Position numbers and translations under genes: made by a program. This document shows, in pieces, positions 1-12,101 of a stretch of DNA of 64,000 nucleotides. How positions within the stretch are numbered: the first letter of the stretch is position 1; every line of letters starts with the position of its first letter. The DNA is from Pisolithus tinctorius (lineage: Eukaryota; Basidiomycota; Agaricomycetes; Boletales; Pisolithaceae): NCBI GenBank assembly GCA_024663395.1, contig JANFAH010000018.1:682001-746000 (forward strand), written 5' to 3'. The notes under the pieces are model-generated. The model was not told the origin of the DNA. It saw only the letters and a program-made list of their open reading frames with translations, and searched no databases.

Positions 1-941
1 TCAGTCGTGATAAAGATGATTTGTGCAATGTTGAAGATGAGAGGGAAAACAAAATTGGCGACAGATATATAGAAGATTCGGCGGATACGGTCTGCAATGC
101 TGCGCGCTGCATGTCGGGACATGCATAAGTTATTCACACCCCCACCGAGACGCACGGTGGTATGCTCACCTCTATTTATCGACAATGTGCGGACGTGGAG
201 GTTGTAAAGGAAAAAGCTGACGGAGTACCTAGAAAAGATGTTCAATGGATCACGTACAGTAGTAGCGGGACACTAACTTACAAGTTGTCGACGATTTGCA
301 TTGCCCACTCGGCGATCATGTAAGGGTTACGGAACCAGGCACTGGACTCATCATTCTGAGTGAGAGCGTTAGTCGTTATCCCAGACCGAGCGCAGTCAAG
401 AACGGCAATGGTCTGTGCAAAATGCTGCTTAGCAACGAAACTAAACGCTGATGAAAACACCCACAATAACGGCCACTCGGGCACACTTGATGCAGAATGG
501 GAGTGCAAATATTTTCACTAGAGTGACGGGAGGCGTACTGCCAAGGGGATAGAGAGCGAAGAGGCGAGTCAACAATATCGAGTCATACAGTAATGGCGAG
601 AGGCAGAGGAAGACAACTGTAGCAACGAAGACACTTGCTGACACCTGGCTGAATGGTTCCAACATGTACTTCAGAATGGTCAAGCCCATCAATACACCCA
701 TGGCTAGGACGTGACAGATAGCAAGCACATTTAGTCGGAATACGAGGCGGCGTCGAGACTATTTGGTTGAGAGTGCAATAAGGACAACAAAGAGGGTAAA
801 CAGACAGGCAGAGAAAGCAGTGGTTACCACGATGTAGTCGAAGCCTGGACGTACGGCGTTCACGAACGCAATAATGATAGCTTCTGAATCCGCCGTTGAG
901 GACATTTGTGGTGTGATGCACCTGAATGAATACGCACACAT
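1..941 (-). pseudogene. Multi-pass membrane protein, copy 1 (nonsense codon; cut by window edge)
   Basis: This is a paralogue of the intact gene at 6244-7453 and shares its start (MSSTADSEA), exon order and splice sites. Hydrophobic segments, the LLYDSILLTRLFALYPLG stretch and the WFRNPYM motif are all kept. Codon 61 is TAG (759-761) where the other copy has GAG, so the product would stop after 60 residues. Downstream exons still read open across introns at about 441-493, 240-290 and 120-175, which suggests the stop is recent. The 3' end lies beyond base 1. The family is not one I can name; it looks like a basidiomycete seven-helix membrane protein. The call as a pseudogene rests on this single base, so a sequencing error would change it. 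Confidence 0.72.
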
Positions 942-1475
942 TAAATTAGATATACTCTACCACATGTACTGGGTGATTGATGGTTGATTTGCACAGCCCA
1001 TGATGGCAGAATCCATTGAGAAGACTGGTCTGAATCCCTTGAAGTGTTAGTGGCCACGGAGGAAAAACCTAACTGTGAAACCATACGGTTAACAATTGGA
1101 CGCATTTCTTCGTGGTTTAAGAGCGCTTTTCGTACTCCAGTGGAACCGTTAAGCTGTGTCCCGTTCAGTCAGCCAAAAATGCGGGTGAGATATGTAGGTG
1201 TTCCACTGGTACAACGGACTCGATACACACGCCTTGGAAACCTCGCGCCTAATTCCGAGCATTGATGGAAGGTTCAGACACTGATTATCAAACACAAAAA
1301 ACGGGATACCGATTGTCAACAGCATAGCCTCGAGAAGCAGGGAAGAATGGAGGAGCCTGACGTGCTGGTCGATGTTGCTGTGCGCAAAAGCAACTCGATG
1401 GACGATGGACGAGAAATTACAAGTTGCGGTCAAGAACTCGGATGCAGACCTTGACGACAACTTGATTTATCCTCG
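1..1475. repeat. Direct segmental duplication, left copy
   Basis: Bases 1 to about 1475 match about 6557-7960 in order and orientation. The match covers the membrane protein gene plus roughly 500 bp upstream of it, including shared stretches such as tttgcacagcccatgat near 990 and 7535. The upstream parts carry small indels and many substitutions, so this is not a recent copy. Confidence 0.75.
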
Positions 1476-1960
1476 ACTGCTATCGGCCGATATACTGTCT
1501 TCGAATGACTATAATTATAGGCTTCCCAAGTGCCTTGATAGCCTTCAATTTTCAGTCTGCAATGTTTTGCGACAGACAACGGGCTGCTGTATCTGCCAGA
1601 TCCGGCGGGCCATTGCCATCACCCCCATAAATGCTTAAGAGCTGGAACCGAAATTAACAATCCGGCTATTTCGGTCCAGCGCAAACTCGCGGAACTGGGA
1701 CGCGCCACTACTCGCGGCATGGGTCACAGGACAGCCGATTATCCATACCGATGTAGCAGTTGTGTTTCAGACAACTGGATTCTACTTCGGGATACCCTAC
1801 ATCTTCGAATCTGTTTCTCACATAGATACGAGAGTTGACCCCCGCGTGACCGTTCATTACGGAACCGAACCGAGCATAACTTTTGGTATAGGTAGGCTAC
1901 GGGACGGTGACATATATAATGACAGGTCCTACGCTTCGTCCAGTTAATTGGTAACCCAGG

Positions 1961-3677
1961 ATGAGCACCAAGGCTTGCAGTGTTACCCACAAACCAGCCC
2001 CGCACTGGGTGCCCATTAGCCCACGATCAGTGATGCCTACCCCTTTGCGAATTCCCTCACTGCCCTCGCCTCCTAGACAAGATACCATCCACGTGGATTA
2101 TATGCTCAGCACACATATCATTCCCACTGTCTTGCCTAGACTGGTTCCAGATATTCCCATTCCCAAGATTCCAACATATATTAATTCGATACCAGCTTCT
2201 GAAAGGCGGAAGCAAGCAACCACAATTATCAGGGAACTTATTGAGAGGCAGATGTGTTTCGCGCAAGGGAAATTGACCGGTGACCGTAGCAAGAAACCAC
2301 TTTGGAATTCTGTCAACCGCTATGTTCGGGTACATAGACGCGATACCTTGGAGACTGGTTTGACCTTGTTCCTTGTTCCTGCAACCGGGTTCCCAAAGGA
2401 AGTGAGTATAACTAGCCACTTTCTCGTATGTTGGTAACTAGGGTTTTAGATATGGGAGCCTATGTTACGAAGTCTTCTAGATTCAACATCTGGTCTTCTT
2501 GTGGATGAAGTATGGTCTTGGGAAGCCGTCAATCATGGCGACTTGGCTCTTGTCAATGCGGAGAGCCTGAGCGGAATTTGTAGGATGTGCTCACCCTGTG
2601 ACATCCATTGGATCTGACGGTCCCTCAGTCGACTGGCATGACGATGCCCGTGACATTGCGAATTTTCTTTTAAACTACCTCCCTGAAGAGAGCTCCCCTG
2701 CGCCCCTGCCTACTTGCCTTGTGCATGTTCCAGAGGCAACAAGTGATACACGCAAAGAACTTGGCTATCATTGTCGGAGGCTTGTAGTAGTTGGTCACTC
2801 GTTTGGTGGCACTTCCTTGTAGGTGTTGATGCTGCTAAGTTTATGGTTGCTCATTTCTTCTTGTGCAGAACTTTGGCAGCTTTGAATTTCCTGAAGTTGT
2901 TTTCGTCCCTCATACTAGTGGACGCTGTCATTTTAGCTGATAAGACTAGGACTGTTGAAGAAGCTGTCAGGTTCACTGTTAACGCTTTTACCAGGCGAAG
3001 CTTTTGGTCATCTCGGTGAGTGCTGGTTATGATATAATTACTTTTACTGATTGACATCAGTGAAGAAGCCCTATCTCTGTTCAAGCAATCGCCATTCTTC
3101 GCATCCTGGCACCCGGAGGTCCTAAAGACATACGTTGATCATGGACTGACCGTAGATGCCGCGGGTGGTGTCAGATTGAAAATGACCACCATTCAGGAGG
3201 GTCTGAGTTATGTCAGTGTGCCTATTTGTATTGAAGTTTGGGAGCTGTTGGAGAAATTGGACGAGAATATCACTCTTCGATGGGTCATGCCGTCGCCTGG
3301 GTAAATTGTCCTACTCAGTTCATGCTGCAACACCACACCAGAATTGCTCATGATCATTCAATTCTTTTCAGTTTCCTTGGAGAAGAAAAAACCAGAGTGA
3401 GGATTTGGCGTCGACCAACCAATGCATCTAATGTTGTTTTCCCCTTCGTTGGACACCTTGTATGTAGCCGTCGATTTGAATTCCACACCATCTTAATTCC
3501 ACATGCCGATCGTCTACCTCAGATCGTACAGGAAGCACCAATTGAACTTGGTGAGCAGTCATTGACCATGAGACCTAGACCTAGTACTGAACCGAACTGA
3601 AACGATTTTGCAGCCAGGATATCACCACATTCTTATTGAGGAATTATGGGTCTCCGCAAATCAAAGCAGTTTTATGA
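1961..3677 (+). CDS. Alpha/beta hydrolase, multi-exon, with one frame break
   Basis: Alpha/beta-hydrolase fold protein of a type common in fungi; substrate unknown. Exon 1 ends in LFLVPATGFPKE and exon 2 continues IWEPML, the oxyanion-strand region of the family. The nucleophile elbow GHSFGG is at about 2797-2815. Later exons give SLILVDAVI, PFFASWHPEVL, and a C-terminus RLPQIVQEAPIELG then DITTFLLRNYG, where the catalytic histidine region (FPFVGHL) is recognisable near 3445. Introns with GT-AG borders fit at about 2402-2449, 2820-2869, 3017-3059, 3301-3370 and 3551-3614. Between exon 2 (SLSG) and GCAHPVTSIGSDG the frame changes by one base near 2565-2575 with no plausible intron, so the gene is either broken or mis-sequenced. 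The start is uncertain: the first 90 residues are not typical of the family. Confidence 0.68.
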
Positions 3678-6243
3678 ATTCGTTATGTCCCCTGACCCAT
3701 CAATCCTGGTTAGTACATCATGTAACAGGAATGGTTTTCTGAAGGCTGATCTTGGAATCTAGTTGTTTGAGCGTGTATATATATGCTCCAATGACCTGTA
3801 ATACCTACAACTTCTTTAGAATTTGGAACTTGGTTTGTCATTTTTTCAATAAATCCAACATGACTCGTTTGTTTGTTGGCATTGCCCCTATGAAACGGGA
3901 CATCACGGTGCCTTTGTACGATATCCAACATGGAGACAGAGTCTCCCCTCACCAGGTGTTCGACGATATGTCAACATACAAACCTGCTTCCACCGATGAC
4001 AAGGTAGACATCTTTCTGAAGGGACATGGTTGTGGATCGACCTGATCTGAATCCTCGTGCTGTAGACATTTCGTACATCTGCAAAACTACCCGAGGGAGT
4101 GAGCAGGTTATACCTGCCTCCGTTTGGAAGTGACTTGTCGTAAGACTCGCTAAGACAGTTGTTGGCCAATGAGAAGGCTCGCTCAAATGCGAAAGAGCTG
4201 TTAACAGCCGCGTCGCGTAGCTGTTTCCCAGATGTAGCTTGGAACTTCGTATTACCTAAAACGTCATCGCTGTAGGTAAAATGCTACAAGCCAAAGCTAA
4301 ACCTCAGGCCGTCGAGCCCATTGGGGTGTAGCCCCAGTGCTCCTTGCACATCGTGTATCCTCTCGTATCCTCGAAGGTCGCTGTCGTTAATGGAAGTCGC
4401 CTTACTCGTCCTAAACGATCTTGTACCGCTCATCCAAATCGATAGTCCATTTCCTCTCTGCCCATTCCCCCATTCGCAATAACATTGTCGTATCGCATTG
4501 ACGGTCCACTGCCTCTCCTCGTACGTCGTAGATTCTCGCGTCGCGACCATTTGGATGTCGGTCACACTCCGTCGCAGACACTTGTTTTTCCTAGAGTAAC
4601 GTAGTTGCAAGTAAAACGTCCTAAAATAAAAATAAAAACTCGAGCCTTCTGATATTCCTAATTTGGAATACCGGCGGTATGCCACGTGACGTCATGTGAT
4701 ATGTCGGAGGCTAGGACAGCTGCTCTCCCTTTCCTTGTTCGCTGGCCTCCCATTTCCATTTCCTCACGATATAGCTTCGGCCTTTGCAGTGTCCAACCCC
4801 GGAAGGGGTTTCGCGGAAAATACTTTACTATGCGGGATCAAGACAGGCGTCGGCGAAGCCACAGCTGACAATGCAATTTGGACGGTAACAGCCGACAAGT
4901 GTGTCAAAGAGGGGATAACACACAGGAAGTAGCCCGGAGCGACCGAGATATCTACTAAGGTAGGTCACTTTCGGTGAAACCCCCAAAATAAGACACCATC
5001 ACCGTAGGAGTCCGGCGGAAAACTGGCTTTTAGTATGTTCACTCAGACTCCGCCACACACATTGCAGGAAGGAGAGCTAAGAAAATGAGCGAAGCATACA
5101 ACCGACGAAGGACCAGTTATCGAGCGCTCCGCCAGCCCCGTGCGTTTGCAGGATTTTTTATGAGTCGTCCTGACTCTTGGGTGCACCAAGAAACGCCACA
5201 GTTCCCTAGCATCGCCAACCGTAACTAACTGTCGGATCTCTGCTGGGGTACGCATAAGCTTCTGATTTCCAAATGATGGCGTTCTGCACTTTTCTTAGTT
5301 CTTGATGGACCTGAAGGCTTTCGTCAGTAGCTCGTCTTGCGTTTGAGACACGAAAAACCAGTCACTGATTTTGCTACGAACACGGCTTGATCTGTCTTCC
5401 CTCTCGTGTTCAACATCGCACTACTTACATTTCTCGCGGCTGATCATTCCCCCACTATCGACACCGGGCTACTGGCCCTGATCAATAACTACGTCGCCGT
5501 CGTGCGCGTGTGACATTCGCAACACTCTAGTTTTCGGTGGCGGGCTCAACCTCGCAACGAACCATTATCCGACGAAATGCTACGGCGCAAGGCGGTCATA
5601 TGGAAGGCTTTTGTCAGTGGTAGGATGAGAGGGAGCGGAATAGTGGCAATTTGGATGAGGGCTGCCACGCTTGACCCGGCAAGTTGTCAGTGAGGTGCTG
5701 ACGGATTCCAAGCAGCTTGCCACTGGCATACCGACCGAAAGAGGATAAGCATGTTATAATGTGATCCCTAACCTCCCAAAATCAATGCCCTACGACAACT
5801 TGTTCCGTGTATCTCTCTTCAGTCACGACACGCTCACTCTCAACACTTGTTGAAATAACAGGTTTCGCCCACCCGTATATTTGTGACCGCGTTCTCTGCA
5901 TTAACGTACGTATAAGAGGTGATTGGTTATAGAGGTCTGTGTTCTTGTTCTGCGCGTGTTGAAGTGCTGAAGTCGACAAAATTGGTCAGTAGGAAGAACG
6001 TACCGGAAGCTCCGTGAGACCCTCGAGAGTGGCCCAGGAGCACCACATATACCGGCGCCGCCACCAGCACACCACGAGCTGAATTTCTGCGGTTGCTGAT
6101 TTAGTCTCCCTCCTGTGGATCGTAGTACTGTACAAGTTCCTTCGTATACATACAATAGTGCCACGCGTACACGGCTCATCGATACGTGAGCGCCGTCAAC
6201 CATCGTCAAAGTTTACCAGTGCGACGCGAATGGGACCGATAAG
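3678..6243. other. No supported gene
   Basis: Open frames here (for example 3752-4045 plus, 4284-4685 minus, 5901-6209 minus) have no recognisable domains, no credible splice context and low-complexity translations. I see no RNA gene or repeat family. The right end borders the 3' exon of the intact membrane protein gene. Confidence 0.5.
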
Positions 6244-7453
6244 TCATACCAAAATATACTTACTCTCTTTCTCCGGGGTGGTGAGTTGTTTGGCGCCCAT
6301 CCCAGTGTCCAAGCCCGTCGTGCCGTGTGTGAAAAACCCTTTACCTACTGATACAACAGAGCTCCCACTCTCCCCGCCAGCAACATGATCTCTTCCAAGG
6401 TTTGGTTTACGCGAGTTGAGCATGCGTTCAGGTAATGGTTTGTTGTGGGTCCGAACCCACTTCGATCCCGAGGACCACAGTGTTGCGCACATTACCCCCA
6501 TGACAGTTACATAGCTGTTGATCAAGAGCAGCACGGCGCCGGTAGTGGGGGACCGATCAGTCGTGATAAAGATGATTTGTGCAACGTTAAAGACAACAGG
6601 GAAGACAAAATTGGCGACAGATATGTAGAAGATTCGGCGGATACGGTCCGCAATACCGCCCGCTGCGTGTCAGGAAATGCACGAGTTATTCACACCCCCA
6701 CAGAGAAGCAGGGCGGTATGCTCACCTCTTTTTATCGAAGATGTGCGGACGTGGAGGTTGTAAAGGAAAAAGCTGACGGAGTACCTAGAAAAGATGTTCA
6801 ATGGATCACATAGTAGAAGGACGCCAACTTACAAGTTGTCGGCAATTTGCATCGTCCACTCAGAGGTCATGTAAGGGTTACGGAACCAGTCGGTGGTCTC
6901 ATCCTGAAGGACAGCCTCGCTCGTCATCCCAGACCGAGTGTAACTATAGATGGCAATGGTCTGTCCAAAATGTTACCCAGGTATGAAACCAAACGTCGAT
7001 GAAAAAACCCACGATAACGGCCACTCGAGCACATTTGATGCAGAACGGGAAGGCAAATATCTTCACTAGAGTCGCGGCAGGCGTGCTGCCGAGGGGATAA
7101 AGCGCAAAGAGGCGAGTCAACAATATCGAGTCATACAGTAATGGCGAGTGGAAAAGGAAGACAACTAGAGAAATCAAGACACCCGCTGGCACCTGGCTGA
7201 ATGGACTTAATATGGGCTCCACAGCGGCCCAGCCTATCAATACACCCATGGTTATGACGTGACAAATAGCAAGCGCATTTAGTCGGAATGCCAGGCGGCG
7301 TCGAGACTCTTTGGTTGAGAGGGCAATAAGGACCACAAAAAGGGTAAACAGGGAGGCAGAGAAAGCAGTCGTTACAAGGATATAGTAGAGGGCTGGACAG
7401 ATGGCGCCTACGAACGCAATAATGGTAGCCTCAGAATCCGCCGTCGAGGACAT
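6244..7453 (-). CDS. Multi-pass membrane protein, copy 2 (intact, four exons)
   Basis: An integral membrane protein of about 348 residues; the family is not one I can name. Exons are 7013-7453, 6833-6960, 6726-6784 and 6244-6662. Exon phases add up exactly (441, 128, 59 and 419 nt) and all borders are GT-AG. Residues 10-60, 70-90, 95-125 and about 130-148 are strongly hydrophobic, and later exons add YSVSFFLYNL, a helix around FVFPVVFNVAQIIFIT and another around LLLINSYVTVMGVM. This suggests about seven helices followed by a polar tail of about 75 residues. The layout resembles basidiomycete receptor-like seven-helix proteins, but no signature residue fixes a function. It is the intact partner of the copy at 1-941. 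Confidence 0.75.
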
Positions 7454-7960
7454 TTATGAGGTGACACACCTGAATGCATACATGCGCATACCACTAATAT
7501 ACTTTGCTACGTGCTGGATGACTGCCCGCGCTGATTTGCACAGCCCATGATAGCAGACTATTAGTCTAAACATAGTTAGTTCTCCTTCCATTGAGAAGAC
7601 TAATCTGAGACTCTGGATCCCTTAAAGGTTCAGTGAAATCATACGATTAGCAATTGGTCGACTTGCCTCATGGTTCAACAATGCCTTCCGTACTGGCGCT
7701 GTTCGTATCCCGCTCAGTCAGCCAGAAAATGTGGGAGAGACAGAAGTCCCACTTGCATAGTGAACATATTCCACAGTATTGATTTTGGATGGTTGAGGCG
7801 CTGATTTATCAAACACGAAAAACGCAACGCTGAGTGTCAGTAACTTACAAACCTCAGGAGGTGGGGTAGAAGATGCTGCGCACCGACTATGGCCATATCA
7901 GCTTTACGAGCTACGATCAAGAACTGATGTAGACCTTGACGATAACCTAATTATGCCATA
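6557..7960. repeat. Direct segmental duplication, right copy
   Basis: Partner of 1-1475. It contains most of the intact membrane protein gene and about 500 bp of its upstream DNA. The copies lie about 6.5 kb apart in direct orientation with the hydrolase gene between them. Confidence 0.75.
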
Positions 7961-8564
7961 CTAGTAACTATCCCTACCACGCAGCCGCGATTTACCCCAC
8001 AAGTCGCCACTTTCTGGAGGGCTCAAAACTCAACGACTACATAAAATACTTGGTACATCTTAGTTTATTTGCTATACCAACATATGCGAACTTCCACGAG
8101 AAAAATTGAAAGAGCAATTGTGAAGATTCTGAATACCTCCGCAAGTTGGCAGGTTCGTTGACAGGTCACGTTTCTCGCCACGCGGTTCTGACGGAGTTTC
8201 AACGGTTTTAGTGTTCTCTCCTGTGCTTGAATGGACTGCCAAACGGAAGATGAATCCGGCAGGTATGACTGACCGTGACCACCAACTTGTGAGTGGATCG
8301 CGGTCAGCATTTGGTCGACGCCGACGTTGACTGGTATGCAATGTTATGACTTGTGGCAGATCCATTGATGGGTTTACAGGCATCCAAAACTTGAAAAGTG
8401 CAATATTGTGGTCGAGATACTGCCAAGCTATGTATATGGTTTCGCTATACACTCTGTCGGACTGCGAGGATGACGAGCACATCGGTGGACGCGGATACAT
8501 GCATTGACGCCATCACTACACTACGTCCGACAATAGCAAATTAACAGCAGGCTACGCCATCGCG
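7961..8564. other. No supported gene
   Basis: A minus-strand open frame at 8072-8500 (142 codons) has no recognisable domain and no splice partners. The similarity to the 38-kb block starts just to the right, near 8560. Confidence 0.45.
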
Positions 8565-8574
8565 CTCGTCCATA

Positions 8575-10070
8575 TCAATCGAACGGAACCGGTCGTATCC
8601 CAGCCCCCCCTCCCCCCCCGATCATTTCCCTTCCCTCCCTATCCTGTGCAGCAGCAAAAGCACTCGGGATAGGTATCCCACAACAATCGCCCCACCCCTC
8701 ATGAACACGTCCATGATGTGCATTCTTGTCGCCCGCCTCAGATGGCGGGGGACCCTCGTATGGGAGGATAGACCCAAAGAGGAAGTGTTGAATGACAGGA
8801 AGTTTACCTAGTACCTCCGCTTTGTACATTTCGATCATTCCCGCGTTGACTTTTTCCCATGTTTTTACCTGTGTGACGAATTAGAGGACGGGTGTACTTG
8901 AACGTGAGTATATGGTATCGCGGGAGACCACATACAGCTAAAATGACGTCTAACATAGGCGAGTGCCATCGGAGGGAAGCGGTTTTTATCTGAAACGCCG
9001 GTCAGACCCACGACCGTTGCCCAATAACATATGTGCATAGACACAGACTGAATTGATAAACTTGATACAAGCAAAGTACATATAATCGTTCGCAAGCTCG
9101 TCGACGACCTCGGCATCGTAGATTGTCTTTGGACGCAGATACTTGTGTCCTGGGCGGCATGGCCAGTCAATATATCAATCTCGAACGGAACGGAGGGCCT
9201 CAGCAGAAACGGAAAATGACCGCGCCTCTTAGCTGAGCAGATCCGAACAGAAATGGCAGGAAATGGTAGTCATCGAGGCCCCATACACCATGGGACCCTG
9301 CTGGCTCAAGCCAGTACGTCGACTGGAGAACTCGCATCACCTGGATATAGCTAAGGTGCGTTCCTTCAGCAACGCATTCCCCTCAAGCCACGGCAACGAA
9401 ACTCACCGCCAGAACGCCCGAATGACCAACGCGACGTGATCACTCTCGCTAACAACACCGATCCGGTCCAAACAAATACTAGAAGATAGGAAAAAATATA
9501 ACAATGAACCTGAACAGTGTACCGTTCGTACTCACAGCCAACATAAAAAGTCTAGCTCCATCCCGCTTCCATAATCGATCTGTTCGCAATTGCCTCATGC
9601 ATTCACGAAGTATGCTGATACTTCAGTGGTAGCGTCTTCTGGGAAGTGCGGCAGAGTAGCAATCAACGACGGAGCTAGCTATGCTCAGTGCACGGAGATC
9701 AACGGCGTCACGATCTACATCGGCGGCGGACTTACATCCTCCACTTTGACATAGAACGTCCTGAACGCTCGATTTCCGAACCTGAAGCTTTGTTGTCCAC
9801 GGGAGGCGTATCCTTGACCACATCTTCAATCTTGTCCAGAACCTCAACAGCGGGCTTGACGCTCTACTCTGCAGTGTAAGACGTAAGAGCACGAAGAATA
9901 ACAGAGGCGCACGGGCAATATCCACACTTCATCGGTGAGCTTCACTCTGATAACGGAATTGTTCAATTCCGCGATGTAAGCTACTATGGCGCTGAGTGTC
10001 GGACGATTGAAACGCCATCAGCTGTGGACTAGAATGAATGCATTTGCTAGGTACTTGGAGCGCCACGATG
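8575..10070 (-). pseudogene. PP2A phosphatase activator (PTPA) pseudogene
   Basis: Decayed copy of the PTPA gene at 38383-39875. The last exon is still open ([19 protein letters not shown], then [15 protein letters not shown]), and the block [21 protein letters not shown] is readable near 9205-9300. The start codon is gone (ATG in the intact copy reads ATC here), exon 1 has a net 2-base indel near 9975, and exon 2 lost one base near 9772 (the codon after AAAGCTTCA), which destroys the conserved [11 protein letters not shown] stretch. It cannot make a full protein. Neighbour: the decayed SURF6 copy upstream on the same strand, exactly as in the intact pair. Confidence 0.85.
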
Positions 10071-10169
10071 CCCTGGAGTGCTTAGGAGTATTAACACTGG
10101 GTGGAGGATATACAACCACGTAAGAGAAAATAGCCCCCTATCACGAGAGCAGTTTCGGTAGGGGAGAAG

Positions 10170-11600
10170 TAGCGTGAGGATATGAGGAGGCTGCTTCCCC
10201 GATGTCTTTCCCTTGCCTTTCCTAAAGGACTTGCCCACGAAACTTGGTCTGGCTTTTGACTTTCCCTTACCTTTCTACTTCTCATTCCGCGACTCGTTTC
10301 ACATGGCGACGTTAACAGATCTCTTCTTTGGTATAGCGACCATCTGCGCCGCAACCTCCTTCCGCTCATCCCTGCGAGTGAAGAGGTAGGCAAACTCAAC
10401 CACCGAACGAGGGTGAAATAGACCCACCATTTCTTCCTACTCCTCACTTTCACTTTTTCTTTCCGTTTGTCCGCTTTTTTCAGCAGAGCTTCGTTGTCTT
10501 TCACCTTCGCACTTTCGAGTCGTGCCTCTGCTTTTGACCACCATTCTTTCTCCTGAGCAGACTCACGCTTCCCCTTTGGTAAAGACGCAAGCTTCTCTTT
10601 ACGTGCCGACAACTGTGACAATGCTTGCGCGGCTTCCTTGCTCGTGGAACTTGCAGTGGCGGAAAACGCAATATTCGTGATAGGGACGCCATGACTATTC
10701 GAGAGCCTCATAGAGGTGCCGGAGTCGTTCACAAGTAGTTGGTTCTTGTTCTTTCCCATCAGGTAGACATTCTCGCAGCATGGCATATCTTCGCGTACCT
10801 TGATATTGTCCTTTTTCCTTCCCTTCCCTTCCTCCTCCTCAGCTCTCTTCCTTTCCTTTGTCTCCTTCCTACGCTTTTCTCGAAGCATTGCACGCTATTT
10901 TCTTCGCTCTTCCAACAATTTATCTCTGTTACCTGGCTCATCTCCAGCATCATGACGCAACGCCACCATACGAGTGTGAAGTTTTTACCTGAGCACTATT
11001 ACACTCTGCGAGGCATCTGTACCATCTCGGTCCACCTTTACCCATTTTCACCTGCGATTACTCCTCATCGCCATCTAGTTGCATTGCGTCATCCCCTTCT
11101 ACCTCGCCCTCACCATCATCTTCAGAATCGAGGATGTGACGAATGTGCAAGTGTGGACGCGTTATGTTTTCCTTTGTCTGTTTTCCTAAAGCTTTCGAGT
11201 TGAACGGCAGCTTCGTTTGAATGTCCGCGAGACTTGTGGTTCGCTGGCTCGAGCGACAAAAATTGATGGTCCAGACGCAGGAGTCAAAGCCAGATTCGCC
11301 ACAGTATAGGGACATAGATCAACAACATACATCCACACCTTTTCGCGGCATGCCTTCTTAGAGACTTCCTTCACCGCTTATTTGGGTGCTTTCTTTTGTT
11401 CGCCACGGTTCATATTTTTATTCGGCGTCTGCGTCGCACAGCGGTAAAAACACAAAGTATGAACGTGGACTCTGCCGTACCCGTGAACCTCCTGCGTCAT
11501 CGTCTTTAAGACAGTAGTATGAGACAAGACGAAGCAGCGCCTCGAAAGAGTCGTCGTGCTAAGCTTCGGTGGAAGCCGCGCAGCTGCCTATTTTGGTGTT
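10170..11600 (-). pseudogene. SURF6/Rrp14-type nucleolar protein pseudogene
   Basis: Decayed copy of the gene at 39967-41446. The SURF6 core is readable ([48 protein letters not shown]). Reading is stopped by TAG in place of CAA just before RAMLREK (near 10890). The last exon has TGA for CGA (near 10300) and TAG for CGG (near 10280). The exon-1 start codon region (about 11560-11600) is not preserved. Several changes are C to T, fitting loss of methylated cytosine. Confidence 0.85.
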
Positions 11601-11619
11601 GGAGCGTTGGTGAGTGTCA

Positions 11620-12101
11620 CAATTCGAATGTGCGTTTACATAAGCCTCGCAGATGATGTTACAGCAACCTTATTTTATAGTTAGTTTTGGAATGTAGCCA
11701 ACCAATGGTACGTGCTGTTCCTTGTTTGTACTGCGGGTGCACGCTATCCCTTGTTCGTCTACTAATATATCGACAGATGGTAGTGGTGCGTGCACGCATT
11801 TTAATCCTCCTCGCCAATTGGTGGTACCCAACATGTCTGGAAACTGATCCCATATCTCTGATGCAGTGAAGGGGAAATGGATGAGGACGTCTGCCTGCAT
11901 GAGCTCCTATCCCAAACTAAATAAAAGCGGTCAATTCTGGTCCATCGCTTGCTGTACAGTTAAGTTTGTGAAAATAATGGCAACGCGGCATTAATTTTTG
12001 CTCGGATCTGCTGTGGGTTTTATTGTTCTGTACCACGTCTTTCTCGGCACACTACTCATCTCTCCCTCTCCTCCCGTTACCCTACTGCAAACAACGCTTT
12101 C
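11620..12101. other. Intergenic, upstream of the MFS transporter
   Basis: No gene is seen. The duplicated PTPA-SURF6 block ends near 11600. The 12020-12101 stretch is pyrimidine-rich (ctctccctctcctcccg), as is common ahead of fungal start codons. Confidence 0.45.

Noticed and set aside
3752..4045. Plus-strand frame of 97 codons after the hydrolase gene
   Set aside because: No domain, no splice partners, and the hydrolase gene already ends convincingly at 3677.
6944..7012. TAG ending the first frame of membrane protein copy 2, read as a truncation
   Set aside because: An intron at 6961-7012 removes the region, and all four exon lengths then keep frame to the last exon.
10739..11203. Plus-strand frame of 154 codons
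   Set aside because: It is antisense to the SURF6 pseudogene and its pyrimidine-rich text mirrors the Lys/Glu codons on the other strand.
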